Shown here in pieces: positions 52,454 through 62,553 of a stretch of 64,000 bases of DNA. The stretch covers positions 4,484,316 through 4,548,315 of the forward strand of contig CAADRB010000006.1 in assembly GCA_900708905.1 (NCBI GenBank), written 5' to 3'. The translations under genes were made by a program, and so were the position numbers. The notes beneath the pieces are model-generated. The model was given only the letters and a program-made list of their open reading frames with translations. It ran no database searches and had not been told where the DNA came from. The stretch's first letter is position 1. Each line of letters opens with the position of its first letter. This stretch comes from Hymenolepis diminuta. Lineage: Eukaryota > Platyhelminthes > Cestoda > Cyclophyllidea > Hymenolepididae.

Positions 52454-53605
52454 CAAAAGGGCAGTTAATGGATGCTATCAAATAAGTAGCAAGAGCCTCT
52501 AATGTTCTCAAGAAGACGTTTTTTTCGACACAATCCTGTGCTTAAAAACTGATCAACGTGCCTTAATGTAGTTTCTTTATCACAAACTCTGCTTCCACTC
52601 TCTCGGCACTGACGTTTCTTCCCTTTCCTCCCAATTTCCAGTCCTTCTTCTTGCTTCTCGCCTATTCCCTCATTTCCCTCTCTTATCTAGTGTATCCACG
52701 CCCAACCTAACTCTTGGTCGTCTCATTTGTGAAAGGCCGTCGCTTACAATTAGCCTTTAGGAGGATCACTAGTTCTGCAAGGGGATATCTAGTCTAATAT
52801 TTTTGGGCTCCAAAATTTGTCCAACTTCAGATCGCTCACTTACGTGCATGTCAATGTTCTTGAATACCAAATAAGCAGTTATAAACACTTTCCAGAATAG
52901 TAACAGCCAAGCTTTCGACAGAGAAAGTCATTCCGATTTGTATCTGTTTGATAGTACCTGAACGTCCATATAAGCAAAGGAAATGGGATGCAATCATTTG
53001 CCAAGTATTATGAGTACTCAACAGTACGTTAGATAACGTTTCCATAAATTCAACTTTCTGCATCTTTGCCGTAGAAAGGTTTGTCTGGTTTTGTAGACCG
53101 TCAATTCCATTGCGAGATGAATTTCTGCATCCCCACTAAACAGACATGCAATTATTTTGACTAATGCCCTACTAACCATCAAATTCTCCCATCTTTGGTT
53201 GGTGGGAGATTTACTAAAAACTACAAATAATTAGTACGATTTCTCAAATTGCCATTTCTTCTTCCCAAATCTCCTGTAATAGTAAAACTGGCGGGAGTTT
53301 TTAATCCCGTTGTCCTCTCCCCCCCCCTCCCCTTCCTGTTGCTTTACTCTTACTAGAACAACCATCTACCCAATAAAATGAGATTCTAAAAATAGGCCAG
53401 TAAAGTTGCGTCGAAAAGTGCAGTTAGATAAGTTTTAAATGCTTCCTCAAAGCTCCAGCTAAATAAAATAGGGCTGTTTTAGTCAAAATTTTAAAAAGAG
53501 TTATCCAATATCATTTCTCTATTTTTATAATAAACCTCCAATATTCGACATTTTTCTCTACGAAGTATGGTGGATGCTAATGCAAATGGCACTGTTTAAA
53601 CAGTA

Positions 53606-53815
53606 CTACATCCCAACTTTCACGAGTCGATCACTTTCTTTCGTGACAAAGTTGATTATCTTCTTGTCTTGTGCCTCTTCGTATGGCTCCGTAAGCATGC
53701 AATTGGAGTAATATCCACCGGATTTGATATCAGGAGCCATCAGAGTGTAAAGAACTGCCTGACCAGCTTCCCAGTGAGTCTTGAAGAACATGCCGAATAT
53801 CGAAGGAATAAATAT
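53606..53815 (-). CDS. SDR gene, coding exon 4 (residues 261-329 and stop)
   Basis: The acceptor is TACTTTTTTTAG. The exon reads IFIPSIFGMFFKTHWEAGQA, then the usual SDR C-terminal helix (QAVLYTLMAPD) and the GGYYSNC segment, matching the GxYFxxC ending of retinol-dehydrogenase-like proteins. TAG is at 53606-53608. No AATAAA is evident close downstream on the minus strand. Confidence 0.85.
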   Translation of the reverse strand: MFIPSIFGMFFKTHWEAGQAVLYTLMAPDIKSGGYYSNCMLTEPYEEAQDKKIINFVTKESDRLVKVGM

Positions 53816-56800
53816 CTAAAAAAGTACACTTAATTAAGTGGAGTTTTGTTTTCATTAAGTTAAGTGGTTAACTTTTGACGGTGGGTTTCAGTTGCTTCCG
53901 ATTAATCCCACAGAATTACCTGTTAATGTCACTTTTCAGATTCTATCAAATTGTTTCAAACTTAATGACTCGATTGTTAGGGATAAGATTCGAAGGCTTA
54001 CTTCTGCCGAAATTTCGGCCAATATTAGAAATGGCCAGAAAATTGATAACGTATTTCCCATTTTCGGTTAAAAAAGCCAATTAGAAGATATCTTCCTTCT
54101 AAATTGACAAACGCCTAAAATTCATTTTACCTTCATTAAAACTAAACTAATCGGTCATTTTACTACCTATTTATAAAAGTTCACATCCGTAACTAACTGA
54201 CGTATAATGTAATGTAAAATGCACGAATGGTGACCTGTGATAATAGGAGAATGATTAAATTGTCTTTAATCATCCTCTATTCTTTATGCTTTATGCCAAG
54301 TTGGAAGAATTCACTGCGTCCTATGGCCTATTGCATTCTTTAATTAGCTTGAGATATTGAATTTCATGAAGTAAGCTCAAGCTTCTCTGTAGAACTGTCA
54401 GGCACTCCCAGTCGGTTTAGTTATCGCTTCCGTGACTCGAGTTTAGGTTGTTAAGTCGCATTATCCAACAAAACACCACTTTCCCCAACACCCTGATACC
54501 TACCCAACTGTTCATGTTATCTCTAGAAATACCTCTGCTCATTTCAATTACTCACCGCAATCACCAACACCTACTAATCACTGATTACCCCTTAGTCCTC
54601 CTCTCTCATTTCAAATATTTCTGAAAATAAGCCTTAATTATCCCAACCGTCTCTTTTGTCTATCTTGCCTTTGCGATGCAAATTGATACATATTGGAGGA
54701 TTATAAAGCTCCACGAAAAGAAATCTTGATAACTAATAACCTACCTCGTCTAAAGATTCTTGCACTTTCTTCATTCTTCTTCTAACTAAAGCCATTTCCA
54801 TTAATCTGCACCTATCTATTCATTTATCGTACCACCATGCCATTTCATGTCTGATAAACTCACCGTATTAAGCACTCAAATTATTAAAGGCAAGTAATCA
54901 AGGCATGTTATTATATCTTTCTTTTTCTTATTGACATATGTCTATTATGGCATAGATTAGACTACGAATTCACTTTTTACGATGGATGAATCTTTCTTAC
55001 GTAAATGCATTGGTAGTATGAAGATCACTCTTACACCTACACGGAGTGGCTCTTTACATATTAAGGTTACAAAATAAGGGCCCTTCTGAAATGTTTCAAG
55101 CACTCATCTATAATATTTGAAATATAATAAATAATTACATTTAAGGACTTACTCCAAAATCAGGTAGAACATAACCTGGATTTACACTAAAAGGTATCAC
55201 AGTCGTCTTCTCCAACTGCTTTGATAATATTACAGCATGTACAACGTTGGCTAGTTTCACTTGAGCAAATCCTTTGATTGAGTTGAAGCCATTGCGGTCA
55301 ATAAAGAAACCGTGTTTTTCAAACTGAAGCAAGTTGGAAATATCGTGTTACTTGGAAGATTATGAGTAGGCTGGAGTGAGAAAGCAATTAACCTACAGAA
55401 CCAGAGTAGTGCTCAGCAGAAGTGATGATCGCAACTCGAGCACCCGGTTGTGTCTTCTTCAGTAATGGAAGCAGTTCCTGTGTAAGGAGGTAATGAGATA
55501 GGTGCCCAATGCCCATTGTTGATTCGTAATGGTCTAATGTAACACTATAGGGACCATGGCTCATAGCTGCATTATTAATGAGGAAGTCTAATCGATTTGT
55601 CTTTTTCACGAACTCTGCTGCAAACTCCTTCACGGCTTTTAGAGAGTTCAGATGAATCGGTGTATAAATGAGCTAGAAGTTAAAGAGAAAACTGTGCATT
55701 AATTTATCTATCCCAGTTTTAGGAAACGAAAGGACAAACGAGCAGGCCATTCGAACACTGATAATTTAAACAAATTTGACAATAAATTAATGAATCTATG
55801 ATTTCTAAGGTGATGGAAGGCAAGATCTGCAATACTTGTGGTCATAAGTTTAGAACCCAGACGTCTTCTTCCATGAATTCGTGTGGAGAAACAAGTCATG
55901 TCAAATTGTTCTTTCCTTCAAATTAAATGTGTATTTGCATCACGTTACTTTTTAAATCTTTACATATTATAACGCATGTTTAATTTGAAAGGTTTCACAG
56001 GATCATCAGTGAACGGAACTTCTCTATAATATTAAGTTGTTCAATTGGTACCTAAGGCATTTCTCTAGCGATAGTTAAAGGTAATGATACAAAAGCAAAC
56101 GTAGAGCTACGTTTATTTATTTTTTTGTTTGTTTGTTTGTTTATTTATTTAAAGGTTCGCAAATCATAGTCATTATATGCATCGCACCTGCATCATTCCT
56201 TTTCACGGTTTAAATCTTGGTCACTGATTCAGCCTACTTATTAGACTGGGAATTGCCACAATCCACTTGAATAAGAGATGCTCTCTTTTAATGGAGACAA
56301 TGCTTCTCTCAAGTATTATGTTTCAGACATCATTATACGCACTTTTCTTATTAGCAGAACAAGGGAATTTTGCATCTCTTATTTTCATACTGTTTTGAGC
56401 ACCTTTCCTTCCATGAACAACTTCAAAAACATTATGCCACTACAGCTTAGGGCAATTATAAAGAAAGGAAATTAAAATGACCGCATCAATTGTTAATCAG
56501 AAGGTTAATTTATTTTATACGCTAAAGATTAATTTCGAGTAGAATGTTCTTAAGTTTGAAGTGATTGACCGTTACTAGGGTGTCTGAGTTCAAGTTTTCG
56601 ATGGCTAGCTGATAACCAGAGTGCTATCATCAGCAAGATCTTTTCGTCATGCCTTCACCTGCATGTCCATCAAATTTTACAAGAGAGTCAAGTTATTGTT
56701 GGACAACACCCTCTTATTCGACTTACCTCTAAGCACCTAGTGGAATTCCCATTGTTTTAACCAATCTCATGGTCTTCGCCAACTCTAAGCTCATAAAACC

Positions 56801-58794
56801 TGATTCATGCATTCCGGTTTCCACCAGGCAGCTACCCGGCACTCTTCTCTCCAACTGCAACCAGCCAACTCCCACAGCTTGGTATCCCAGCCGGCTCCGC
56901 TTTATCTGCAATTTCTACTTCCAGCACTTCATCTACTTACTACCCTTGTAGCCCCTCTTTCCCCCTTCTCTGCTACCTTTCGTCAAAGTATCGTTCTTAT
57001 AAAATCACTTCCCTTTTTCTTCAATCTGGGTAGCTTCATCATGTGATTCTAGTTTTATCTCGCAACAACTGATGAGTCTCTAGTTCTGTCTCTCATCAAG
57101 TAATAGACGGCTGAAAGATGACAAGTGGATGCATTCTTTCATAAATTTTTGAAATTTTTAAAAATTATATACTTATAATATTAAAATACAATCTGAATAA
57201 CTCCCATCAATTAAATGGGAGAAAATTAAATGATCGTTTCGATTCCAGAGGTTACAAATGGTCAAAGTCGACCATTCCACAGATACGTGTGGTAATTATT
57301 CAGGGCTCTATGATCAGATGACAAGGTAAATGTTACGAGCATTGTGTCGCCTTCTCAAAATTATGCGCCTTCAAATGCCAAGATTTTTAAAATAGTTGGC
57401 GCTCCTATTATAAGCTGTCTGAATTCCTTCTTTCGTTAATTGTTTGCCGGCTATGCTCTAAGCTTAGATTTTGGTATTTATTCAAAGAGGAAAATACTGA
57501 TCAATTAGTGCCATGCACCACTTTAAGGCAAACAGGTGCAAAGCATGCAAAATTGCAGCCCAAAATTGATTGGTTAGATGACTTTTTTCAACTTCAGAAT
57601 TGGAGTGATTTTAAGACAATCTTTAGAAAGGAACAATCCATGGTTGTCCTTGAAAGTATGGGAAGAATTTGCCAAATTTATATTGAAAGTTTCAGAGGTT
57701 AATAAAGTGAGCATATTTGCTCGAGCCGTTTTCCATTTAAACAATTATTTGCGTATGGTAACACCGGTGTAAATTCTATTCTTCTGAGTAAGCTGCTTTG
57801 ACGTTGTCTATCTCTTTCTCCATAGAATGTCTTGAAAACTAAATGGTCGTCACCTCTAGTCCAAATGAATTAGTGGGTCACCTGGACAAGTTGCGACCGA
57901 TGAAAAGGGGAGCATCTTTGAATATTTCTGATTTCTTACTGGGTAAGATGTCAGTAAGCAATCAGTATAAGCAAAATTAGAGCAGGCTTTGAAAATAATA
58001 TTTGCGTAACAATAGAATTCTAGAATTGAAGAGTCTCCATTTTTGCCTCGAGGTCTGAGTTTCTGTCTATTTGTTAATCTTGTAATATCCGCCTTTGTCT
58101 TATTATCTGTATCTCAGATATGTAAATAAAAGTATCCCATTGTATACAAGTCTTGCATTTTGGATTGTCGAAACACAATTTTAACTACTAAATACACTGT
58201 GTTGAATAGAATATTCATTTTAGCTTTGGAAAAAATTAGAACCTTAAAGAAATATAATTACAAACTTTAAAAATCACGTCAAGAGTTTTCAATCCTCTAT
58301 TTTAGCTACCCTGATAGTCAGATAGAAAATAAGCACTCTAAACATGTTCCGATTTGATACTTTGAATTTTGTGTATTAAGCTCCATCATTAACTTAAGAC
58401 ACTGTTTTTCTTTATAAATTTCAGTTTTATGATTATTAGGTGGGATTTTGACACAACTCACTTGAGATTCCTTCACCGGAGTTAGATCTCTCAGTACCCG
58501 CTCATCAGCAAAATCGAATTTCGTGCGTTCGCCTGCCTGACCATACAGACGAAGAATAGTTTCCTTTATGGTATTAAAATGTTTCGCCGACTGACATCCA
58601 ATATAAACCGTGGCGCCTCTTCGAGCTAATTCTGCGGCTACTTCGACACCCATGAATGAGGGACCATCAGTCACGAGAGCTACCTTGCCATCAAGTCGTC
58701 CCCGAATGTGACACAGACACGATTGTGGCCAGTAGCGCATCAGAAGTCCAATTCCAAAGGCGAGGAGAAAAATGACGACTGCTAGGGTACGCAT
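53606..58794 (-). CDS. Retinol-dehydrogenase-like SDR, four coding exons, 329 aa, probable pseudoenzyme
   Basis: Short-chain dehydrogenases use NAD(P)(H) to interconvert alcohols and ketones. This type is usually anchored in a membrane and acts on retinoids, steroids or lipids. Joining 58794-58462, 55672-55397, 55323-55153 and 53815-53606 gives 990 nt (329 codons plus stop), all junctions phase 0. Residues 4-19 form a membrane anchor. The fold is clear: VALVT strand, LDFLINNAA (139-147), HLSHYLLT helix, IITSAEH, KLANV, NPG (251-253). Key residues are altered. The cofactor motif TGxxxGxG reads TDGPSFMG (42-49). The Asp after strand 3 is probably His118. The catalytic Asn of the NHLGH segment is probably Gly167. 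The YxxxK tyrosine is Phe222, while Lys226 and Ser196 remain. Length is normal and the frame is intact, so the protein is probably made but not a standard oxidoreductase. Substrate and orthology are not determined. Confidence 0.88.
53816..55152 (-). other. SDR intron 3 (1.3 kb)
   Basis: Non-coding between two in-phase exons. No repeat, RNA gene or further exon was recognised in it. Confidence 0.75.
55153..55323 (-). CDS. SDR gene, coding exon 3 (residues 204-260, altered active site)
   Basis: The acceptor is CTTGCTTCAG, following a 73-base intron, and the donor is GGA|GTAAGT, phase 0. It carries the active-site segment, where the usual YxxxK reads FAQVK (Phe222, Lys226), followed by LANV. 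The NPG turn that normally precedes the substrate lid is present. Confidence 0.88.
55397..55672 (-). CDS. SDR gene, coding exon 2 (residues 112-203)
   Basis: The acceptor is ACTTCTAG. The exon encodes the helix KAVKEFAAEFV, the NNAA motif, the HLSHYLLT helix and strand IITSAEH. Two donors are possible at the end. GTAGGT (exon end 55397) is chosen because it is phase 0 and joins exon 3 in frame. The alternative GTTAAT, four bases on, leads to a stop codon in exon 3. Confidence 0.88.
56112..56150. repeat. TTTG/TTTA tetranucleotide repeat
   Basis: TTTA units, a T run, four TTTG units, then TTTA units again, in SDR intron 1. Confidence 0.85.
56586..56655 (-). repeat. Possible fourth, heavily decayed tRNA-like element
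   Basis: The minus strand reads GATGATAGCACTCTGGTTAT and further on ACTTGAACTC, in the spacing expected for A and B boxes. It lacks the GTGCAC tail shared by the three better copies, so membership is doubtful. Confidence 0.2.
58462..58794 (-). CDS. SDR gene, coding exon 1 (residues 1-111: membrane anchor and cofactor-binding half)
   Basis: The start ATG is followed by a hydrophobic anchor (LAVVIFLLAFGIGLLM), a short basic linker and the Rossmann start KVALVTDGPSFMGVEVAAEL. The donor is CAA|GTGAGT, phase 0. Two of the three glycines of the TGxxxGxG loop are replaced (Asp43, Phe47). The CRN segment after strand 2 reads CQS, without the arginine often linked to NADP binding. Confidence 0.85.
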
Positions 58795-59000
58795 GACAAT
58801 CTACTGAATGCTCGAAGTGGCTTTTGTAAAAGCGTCTCTGCTTTTGCTCACATTAGTTTGTAAATTGCAGAAGCGAGCCGAAGTAATGTTGTAGCAATTG
58901 GTTTCACACATTCTTTGACAACGTGTTTCTGTGATTTTTTTTGTGTGCACTAATGTGAGTGGTAGATTTTATTGGTTAAGTTGTTCTGTGCTTGTGTGAA
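58795..59000 (-). promoter_or_regulatory. Presumed upstream region of the SDR gene
   Basis: This lies directly upstream of the SDR start codon on the minus strand. It holds two CCAAT boxes in that orientation (ATTGG on the plus strand at 58897-58901 and 58971-58975). No TATA box is clear. Assigned by position; transcription start unknown. Confidence 0.25.
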
Positions 59001-59860
59001 AACTTATCTTAAACAATCTGGATAAAACAGTAAATGCGTAGTTTCTTTCTTCATGTTAGTGACTTGAGGTATAAAAACTATTATACTTATTGTTAAATAT
59101 ACTATTTTCCCTTAATAATTGACCTTTCACTCATTTTTACTACGAAATGTGCGTGATTGACAGATCTTCCTAAGTGGCCTCCTCGAAATTTATCCCTTTT
59201 AATAATATAGTAATTAGAAAATAGCAGAGGGTGTCTTAGCAAACTTGTATTGCTTTATATAGTACGTGCACCCACAAACGCGTATAAGTAATACAATCGT
59301 TGTTGCGATACTTTCAGCAGAACTAGAGACAAAACAGAACTCGCCTGAAGATAAGGATGTAGATCAAGATCTTACAGATTTTTGGGTCCAGGGTTTCATT
59401 TGGCACTGACAGAAAATGAGTGCGAGAGTAAGAATAAATGTGCAAAGTGAGAGTGTTAACCGTGTTATCATACAAAGCCAAATTGATTTTCTGCAGATAT
59501 TTGTTTGATAAGGGACTTTAAAATGCATAATCACATCACGGTAAGGACAATGGAAGAAGGACTTACTGTTACTGTGTGATGTTCTCAGCCTTCTTCTCAA
59601 TGGCTGGACCTTACATGGTTTGCATTATATAGTCAACAGGGGAGTTCAATACGCATGGGCGTTGGTTGCGATATGCAAGTCAAATAAGGCATGAAAAGGT
59701 TTGATTAAATGCAAGAGAACAAACTGGTAGAACAATAGCAAACGGCTAAGAACTATCCATAGCTAGGGTCATAAAGTCTAAACGGATAGAAGACAGACAC
59801 CTCAATTACACATCGTCCAAATCTGAACATATGAAGTAGTAACATATGCTGCAAAAGTAT

Positions 59861-60316
59861 TTAAGGCCAACTAATACCAGGGTATTCCGGTAGGTCTAAG
59901 TAGTGGCAAGCATGTAAATCCGCCTGCATATTTATAGGGAAGTCAAAGCCTTGGATTCTATCCTGGTTTTATAGGATGGAAGTGAGCGGATCATCAATAA
60001 CTGTTTATTTGTGAACAGTTTTTCATTCGCATACTTGGATACGTCTTTGCAATACAGTTGATACATACTGTTACACATAAGAAAATGATATTCTTTCCAA
60101 AATAATTCTTATATGTTAGATTCTTTGTTTGCCGCCTCTTAATTCGTGCTTCTTTTAATTCTCTTTTATTCGAATGAATTTACTTACATCACGGTTGTAA
60201 ACGGCGGATAACATAAATCGACCTACGCAAACGTGTGTCTTATCTCGTGTTATAACGTTAAGAAGATCTATCGGGGTCACATCGGTCGAATAGATGGAAT
60301 AAGTCAAGTCACTCAT
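59861..60316 (-). CDS. Candidate small two-exon gene next to the assembly gap, no homology recognised
   Basis: On the minus strand, an ATG at 60316 opens 43 codons (MSDLTYSIYSTDVTPIDLLN, ending AVYNRD) and reaches a donor GAT|GTAAGT, phase 0. The next in-phase segment after an acceptor ATATGCAG starts at 59923 (ADLHACHYLDLPEYPGISWP) and stops at 59861, giving 63 residues. A GTATTA donor inside exon 2 and a 29-base intron would give a different end. The start lies only 15 bases from the run of N, so upstream exons could be lost. No poly(A) signal is evident. Confidence 0.25.
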
Positions 60317-60331
60317 GTCGTCAGATCAGTT

Positions 60332-60505
60332 NNNNNNNNNNNNNNNNNNNNNNNNNNNNNNNNNNNNNNNNNNNNNNNNNNNNNNNNNNNNNNNNNNNNN
60401 NNNNNNNNNNNNNNNNNNNNNNNNNNNNNNNNNNNNNNNNNNNNNNNNNNNNNNNNNNNNNNNNNNNNNNNNNNNNNNNNNNNNNNNNNNNNNNNNNNNN
60501 NNNNN
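60332..60505. other. Assembly gap (174 N)
   Basis: A run of 174 N. Any open frame drawn across it is meaningless, and distances here depend on the gap-size estimate. Confidence 0.99.
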
Positions 60506-62094
60506 TTTTCATTCTTGGTCTTCGGTCTCCTTGCCATGCTAAGATTCAACTCAGACTTCCGTTCCTCTCCACAGCTAAATGAGAACTTCCTTGTGCGATT
60601 TCCACTTGTCTTTTTAGTCTATTTTTCCTATTTCCATTTAATATTTTATTTGTGCCTATAAAACTCTGCGTTCTACAAGATCTAAAGCTAAATGACATTC
60701 GCTCGTTTAAAATTTTAATTTCATTTATGAGAACAGATTTGATTCAACATGCCATCCACTTGTGTCCCTTGTCTATGGCAACAAAGGGAAAATGACAGTT
60801 GACCCTTGCTTTAGTATAGCATAGTAACATAATTCATTAAATTAACCTGGATTATCCCTATCCATACATTGCTGGCTACAATGGATTATGCACTTTTTAC
60901 AAATCATCAGCGATTTCGCCTCACAGAAGATGGACAAGTAATCTGTCAACAATCCCAGTCAAAGGAATCAATACATTTCAGTCTTACTTTACACAAACAA
61001 CAATTCACACGTAACTGACCATTCGAATATTCTAATTAAATTATCTTTTGTAGACATTGTCTGGACCCAGAAATGCTTTGAAATAGTTTCATCCTGCTTA
61101 ACTCATCTACAGTGACTATGAAAGCAGTTGTCATTTTGATAGCATGGGAGAGAATTTTCAGCTTTACGACGCACACTACCTTTAAAACGGATTCCTTAAA
61201 AGTCATCAAAAATGTATTTGTTTCCTTAAATTGGATGAAGCAGACACTGAGCCTGAATCATTGTCATTAAAGTGTGAGTTAATCCATTACGGAACCTGAA
61301 TGGGAGATGAAAGGCACAATCAGCATAATTGAACTGTTTCAAACAAAAATCATAATTGTGTCTAAATTACGTTTAAAATATTGTGATAAATATATTATAC
61401 AATCCAATTCATTTGTACAAATTAGGGATGAACATTTTGTTGAGTAAATTAGTACTGTAAATTTTTAAGCAGCATTATTATTTATGTTAACACTACAAAT
61501 GTACTTGCAAGAACACAGTACCAGTAAGTTAGGTATATGAAATCGTTATGATCAGCTCTTCTCTCTAGGATACCGTAGCCGGCTCTTAGATTCCTTGAGA
61601 AATTGTCCTAGTTGTAAATACAGCCTGATGACACCACAATACGAAACGACCCATGACAACGAACCATGACTAAAAATGACGCACGTTTTCGTGTCGGCAG
61701 GCCAAGTTATATTAAGTAGTATTTACAACCGCAGTGTAGATAAATTCATTTGAATAAAAAGAAATATAAAATAATGTGTATCAAAAGGTAAAATATAAAG
61801 AAACCTCCACATGAGAGTTGTTTAAAGAAAATATATATTTCTTCATTGCCGAAGGAATTTACACTTAATTCTGCCATTATTTCCCATTTTCTAATGAATA
61901 TATTAATATTTTAACTTAATCTTGCGAAAAGTATTTTTACTAAAATAAAATTAATTCATTATGTCTAAGTTGTAATAATAAGCAGTTTTTATAAATGTTA
62001 TTAACCAGAGTAGTGGTGTTTAAAATTTGGAAACATATGTTTGCTCGGGCGCTAAACTTAAGGGACGGTTTTATTAGAAAAATAAAAGGCAGTG

Positions 62095-62262
62095 ATGGGT
62101 CGTTTATTTATCGAACATTTGGGTGGAGAACGAGTTTTCGTTTGTCACTGTCAAACGCCTTTGACAAACAGAGATGAATTACTTAGTACAAGATTCACTG
62201 GATCTACCGGTCGAGCCTTCCTATTTCATCGTGTCGTTAATGTTACATTTAGTGAAATTCAG
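62095..62262 (+). CDS. YPEL5: YPEL5 exon 1 (residues 1-56)
   Basis: The exon ends CAG|GTGCGG, phase 0. The donor is weak after position +3. The stronger-looking GTAAAC five bases on would put exon 2 out of frame, so the weak one is favoured by homology. A longer open frame overlapping this exon in another phase (61995-62177) is a shadow. Confidence 0.9.
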
Positions 62263-62553
62263 GTGCGGTAAACTGTTTAACATATTATATTTGACTACTT
62301 TATCTATATCGTGTTTTTATCTTTATTTTGTAAGGATCGCGTTATGATCACTGGTCGTCACCTTGTACGTGATGTCCTTTGTATCAACTGCAAGCAGAAG
62401 CTCGGTTGGATGTATGAGTACGCAATGGAGGAAAGCCAACGCTATAAGGAAGGGAAAGTTATCCTCGAGGAAGCTCTTATTTATGAGCTGAAAGAGAACG
62501 CGGATCCCACTCCAGAAGATGATCCCCTTTATCTGGCCACGAGCGCATATTAA
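62095..62553 (+). CDS. YPEL5: Yippee-like protein 5 (YPEL5), two coding exons, 128 aa
   Basis: Yippee proteins are small zinc-binding proteins. YPEL5 in mammals binds the GID/CTLH ubiquitin-ligase complex. Joining 62095-62262 and 62335-62553 gives 128 residues against 121 in human YPEL5. The product opens [15 protein letters not shown] and continues [20 protein letters not shown], then [38 protein letters not shown] and [14 protein letters not shown]. It follows YPEL5, rather than YPEL1-4, nearly throughout. The second zinc pair is normal (Cys72, Cys75). The first reads C-H-C (Cys17, Cys19), one residue shorter than the family's CxxC. The acidic tail beyond residue 110 is not conserved. The start is fixed by the MGR-F--H-GG match. 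Confidence 0.94.
62335..62553 (+). CDS. YPEL5: YPEL5 exon 2 (residues 57-128 and stop)
   Basis: The acceptor is TTATTTTGTAAG, after an intron of only 72 bases. The exon starts at DRVM, continuing the family motif SE-Q-DRVM, and ends in TAA at 62551-62553. It holds the intact CxxC zinc pair and the conserved GWMYEYA and [10 protein letters not shown] segments. An ATTAAA at 62907-62912 is a possible but unproven poly(A) signal. Confidence 0.95.
   Translation, partial: DRVMITGRHLVRDVLCINCKQKLGWMYEYAMEESQRYKEGKVILEEALIYELKENADPTPEDDPLYLATSAY

Larger units (their letters stand above)
29230..53605. other. Gene-poor region between the RGS and SDR genes (24 kb)
   Basis: No gene was recognised by homology on either strand. 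It holds repeat remnants (31.66, 47.48, 49.36 and 52.38 kb), hairpins, and several pyrimidine tracts on the plus strand between 46.3 and 53.4 kb. The only gene-like signal is the unproven candidate at 37.08 kb. An open frame at 38002-38274 is followed by AATAAA signals near 38296 and 38333, but no upstream exon in the right phase was found. Confidence 0.65.
55673..58461 (-). other. SDR intron 1 (2.8 kb)
   Basis: It contains a TTTG/TTTA simple repeat (56112-56150), a degenerate tRNA-like segment around 56586-56655, a GC-richer pyrimidine-rich patch (56800-57000) and two overlapping plus-strand open frames at 57508-57772. None shows a protein family I recognise. Confidence 0.7.
59001..62094. 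other. Interval between the SDR upstream region and YPEL5
   Basis: It holds conflicting weak coding signals on both strands at 59.3-59.6 kb, the minus-strand candidate at 59.86-60.32 kb and the N gap. From 60506 to 62094 nothing was recognised apart from the presumed YPEL5 upstream sequence. Confidence 0.6.

Noticed and set aside
56729..57046. Three overlapping open frames on both strands near 56.8 kb
   Set aside because: Local higher GC and a pyrimidine-rich composition remove stop codons on both strands. No frame looks like a known protein.
60233..60661. Open frames running through the N gap
   Set aside because: They are artefacts of translating unknown bases.
61995..62177. 60-codon plus-strand frame overlapping YPEL5 exon 1
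   Set aside because: The true frame is set by close similarity to YPEL5 from the ATG at 62095. This frame is a shadow.
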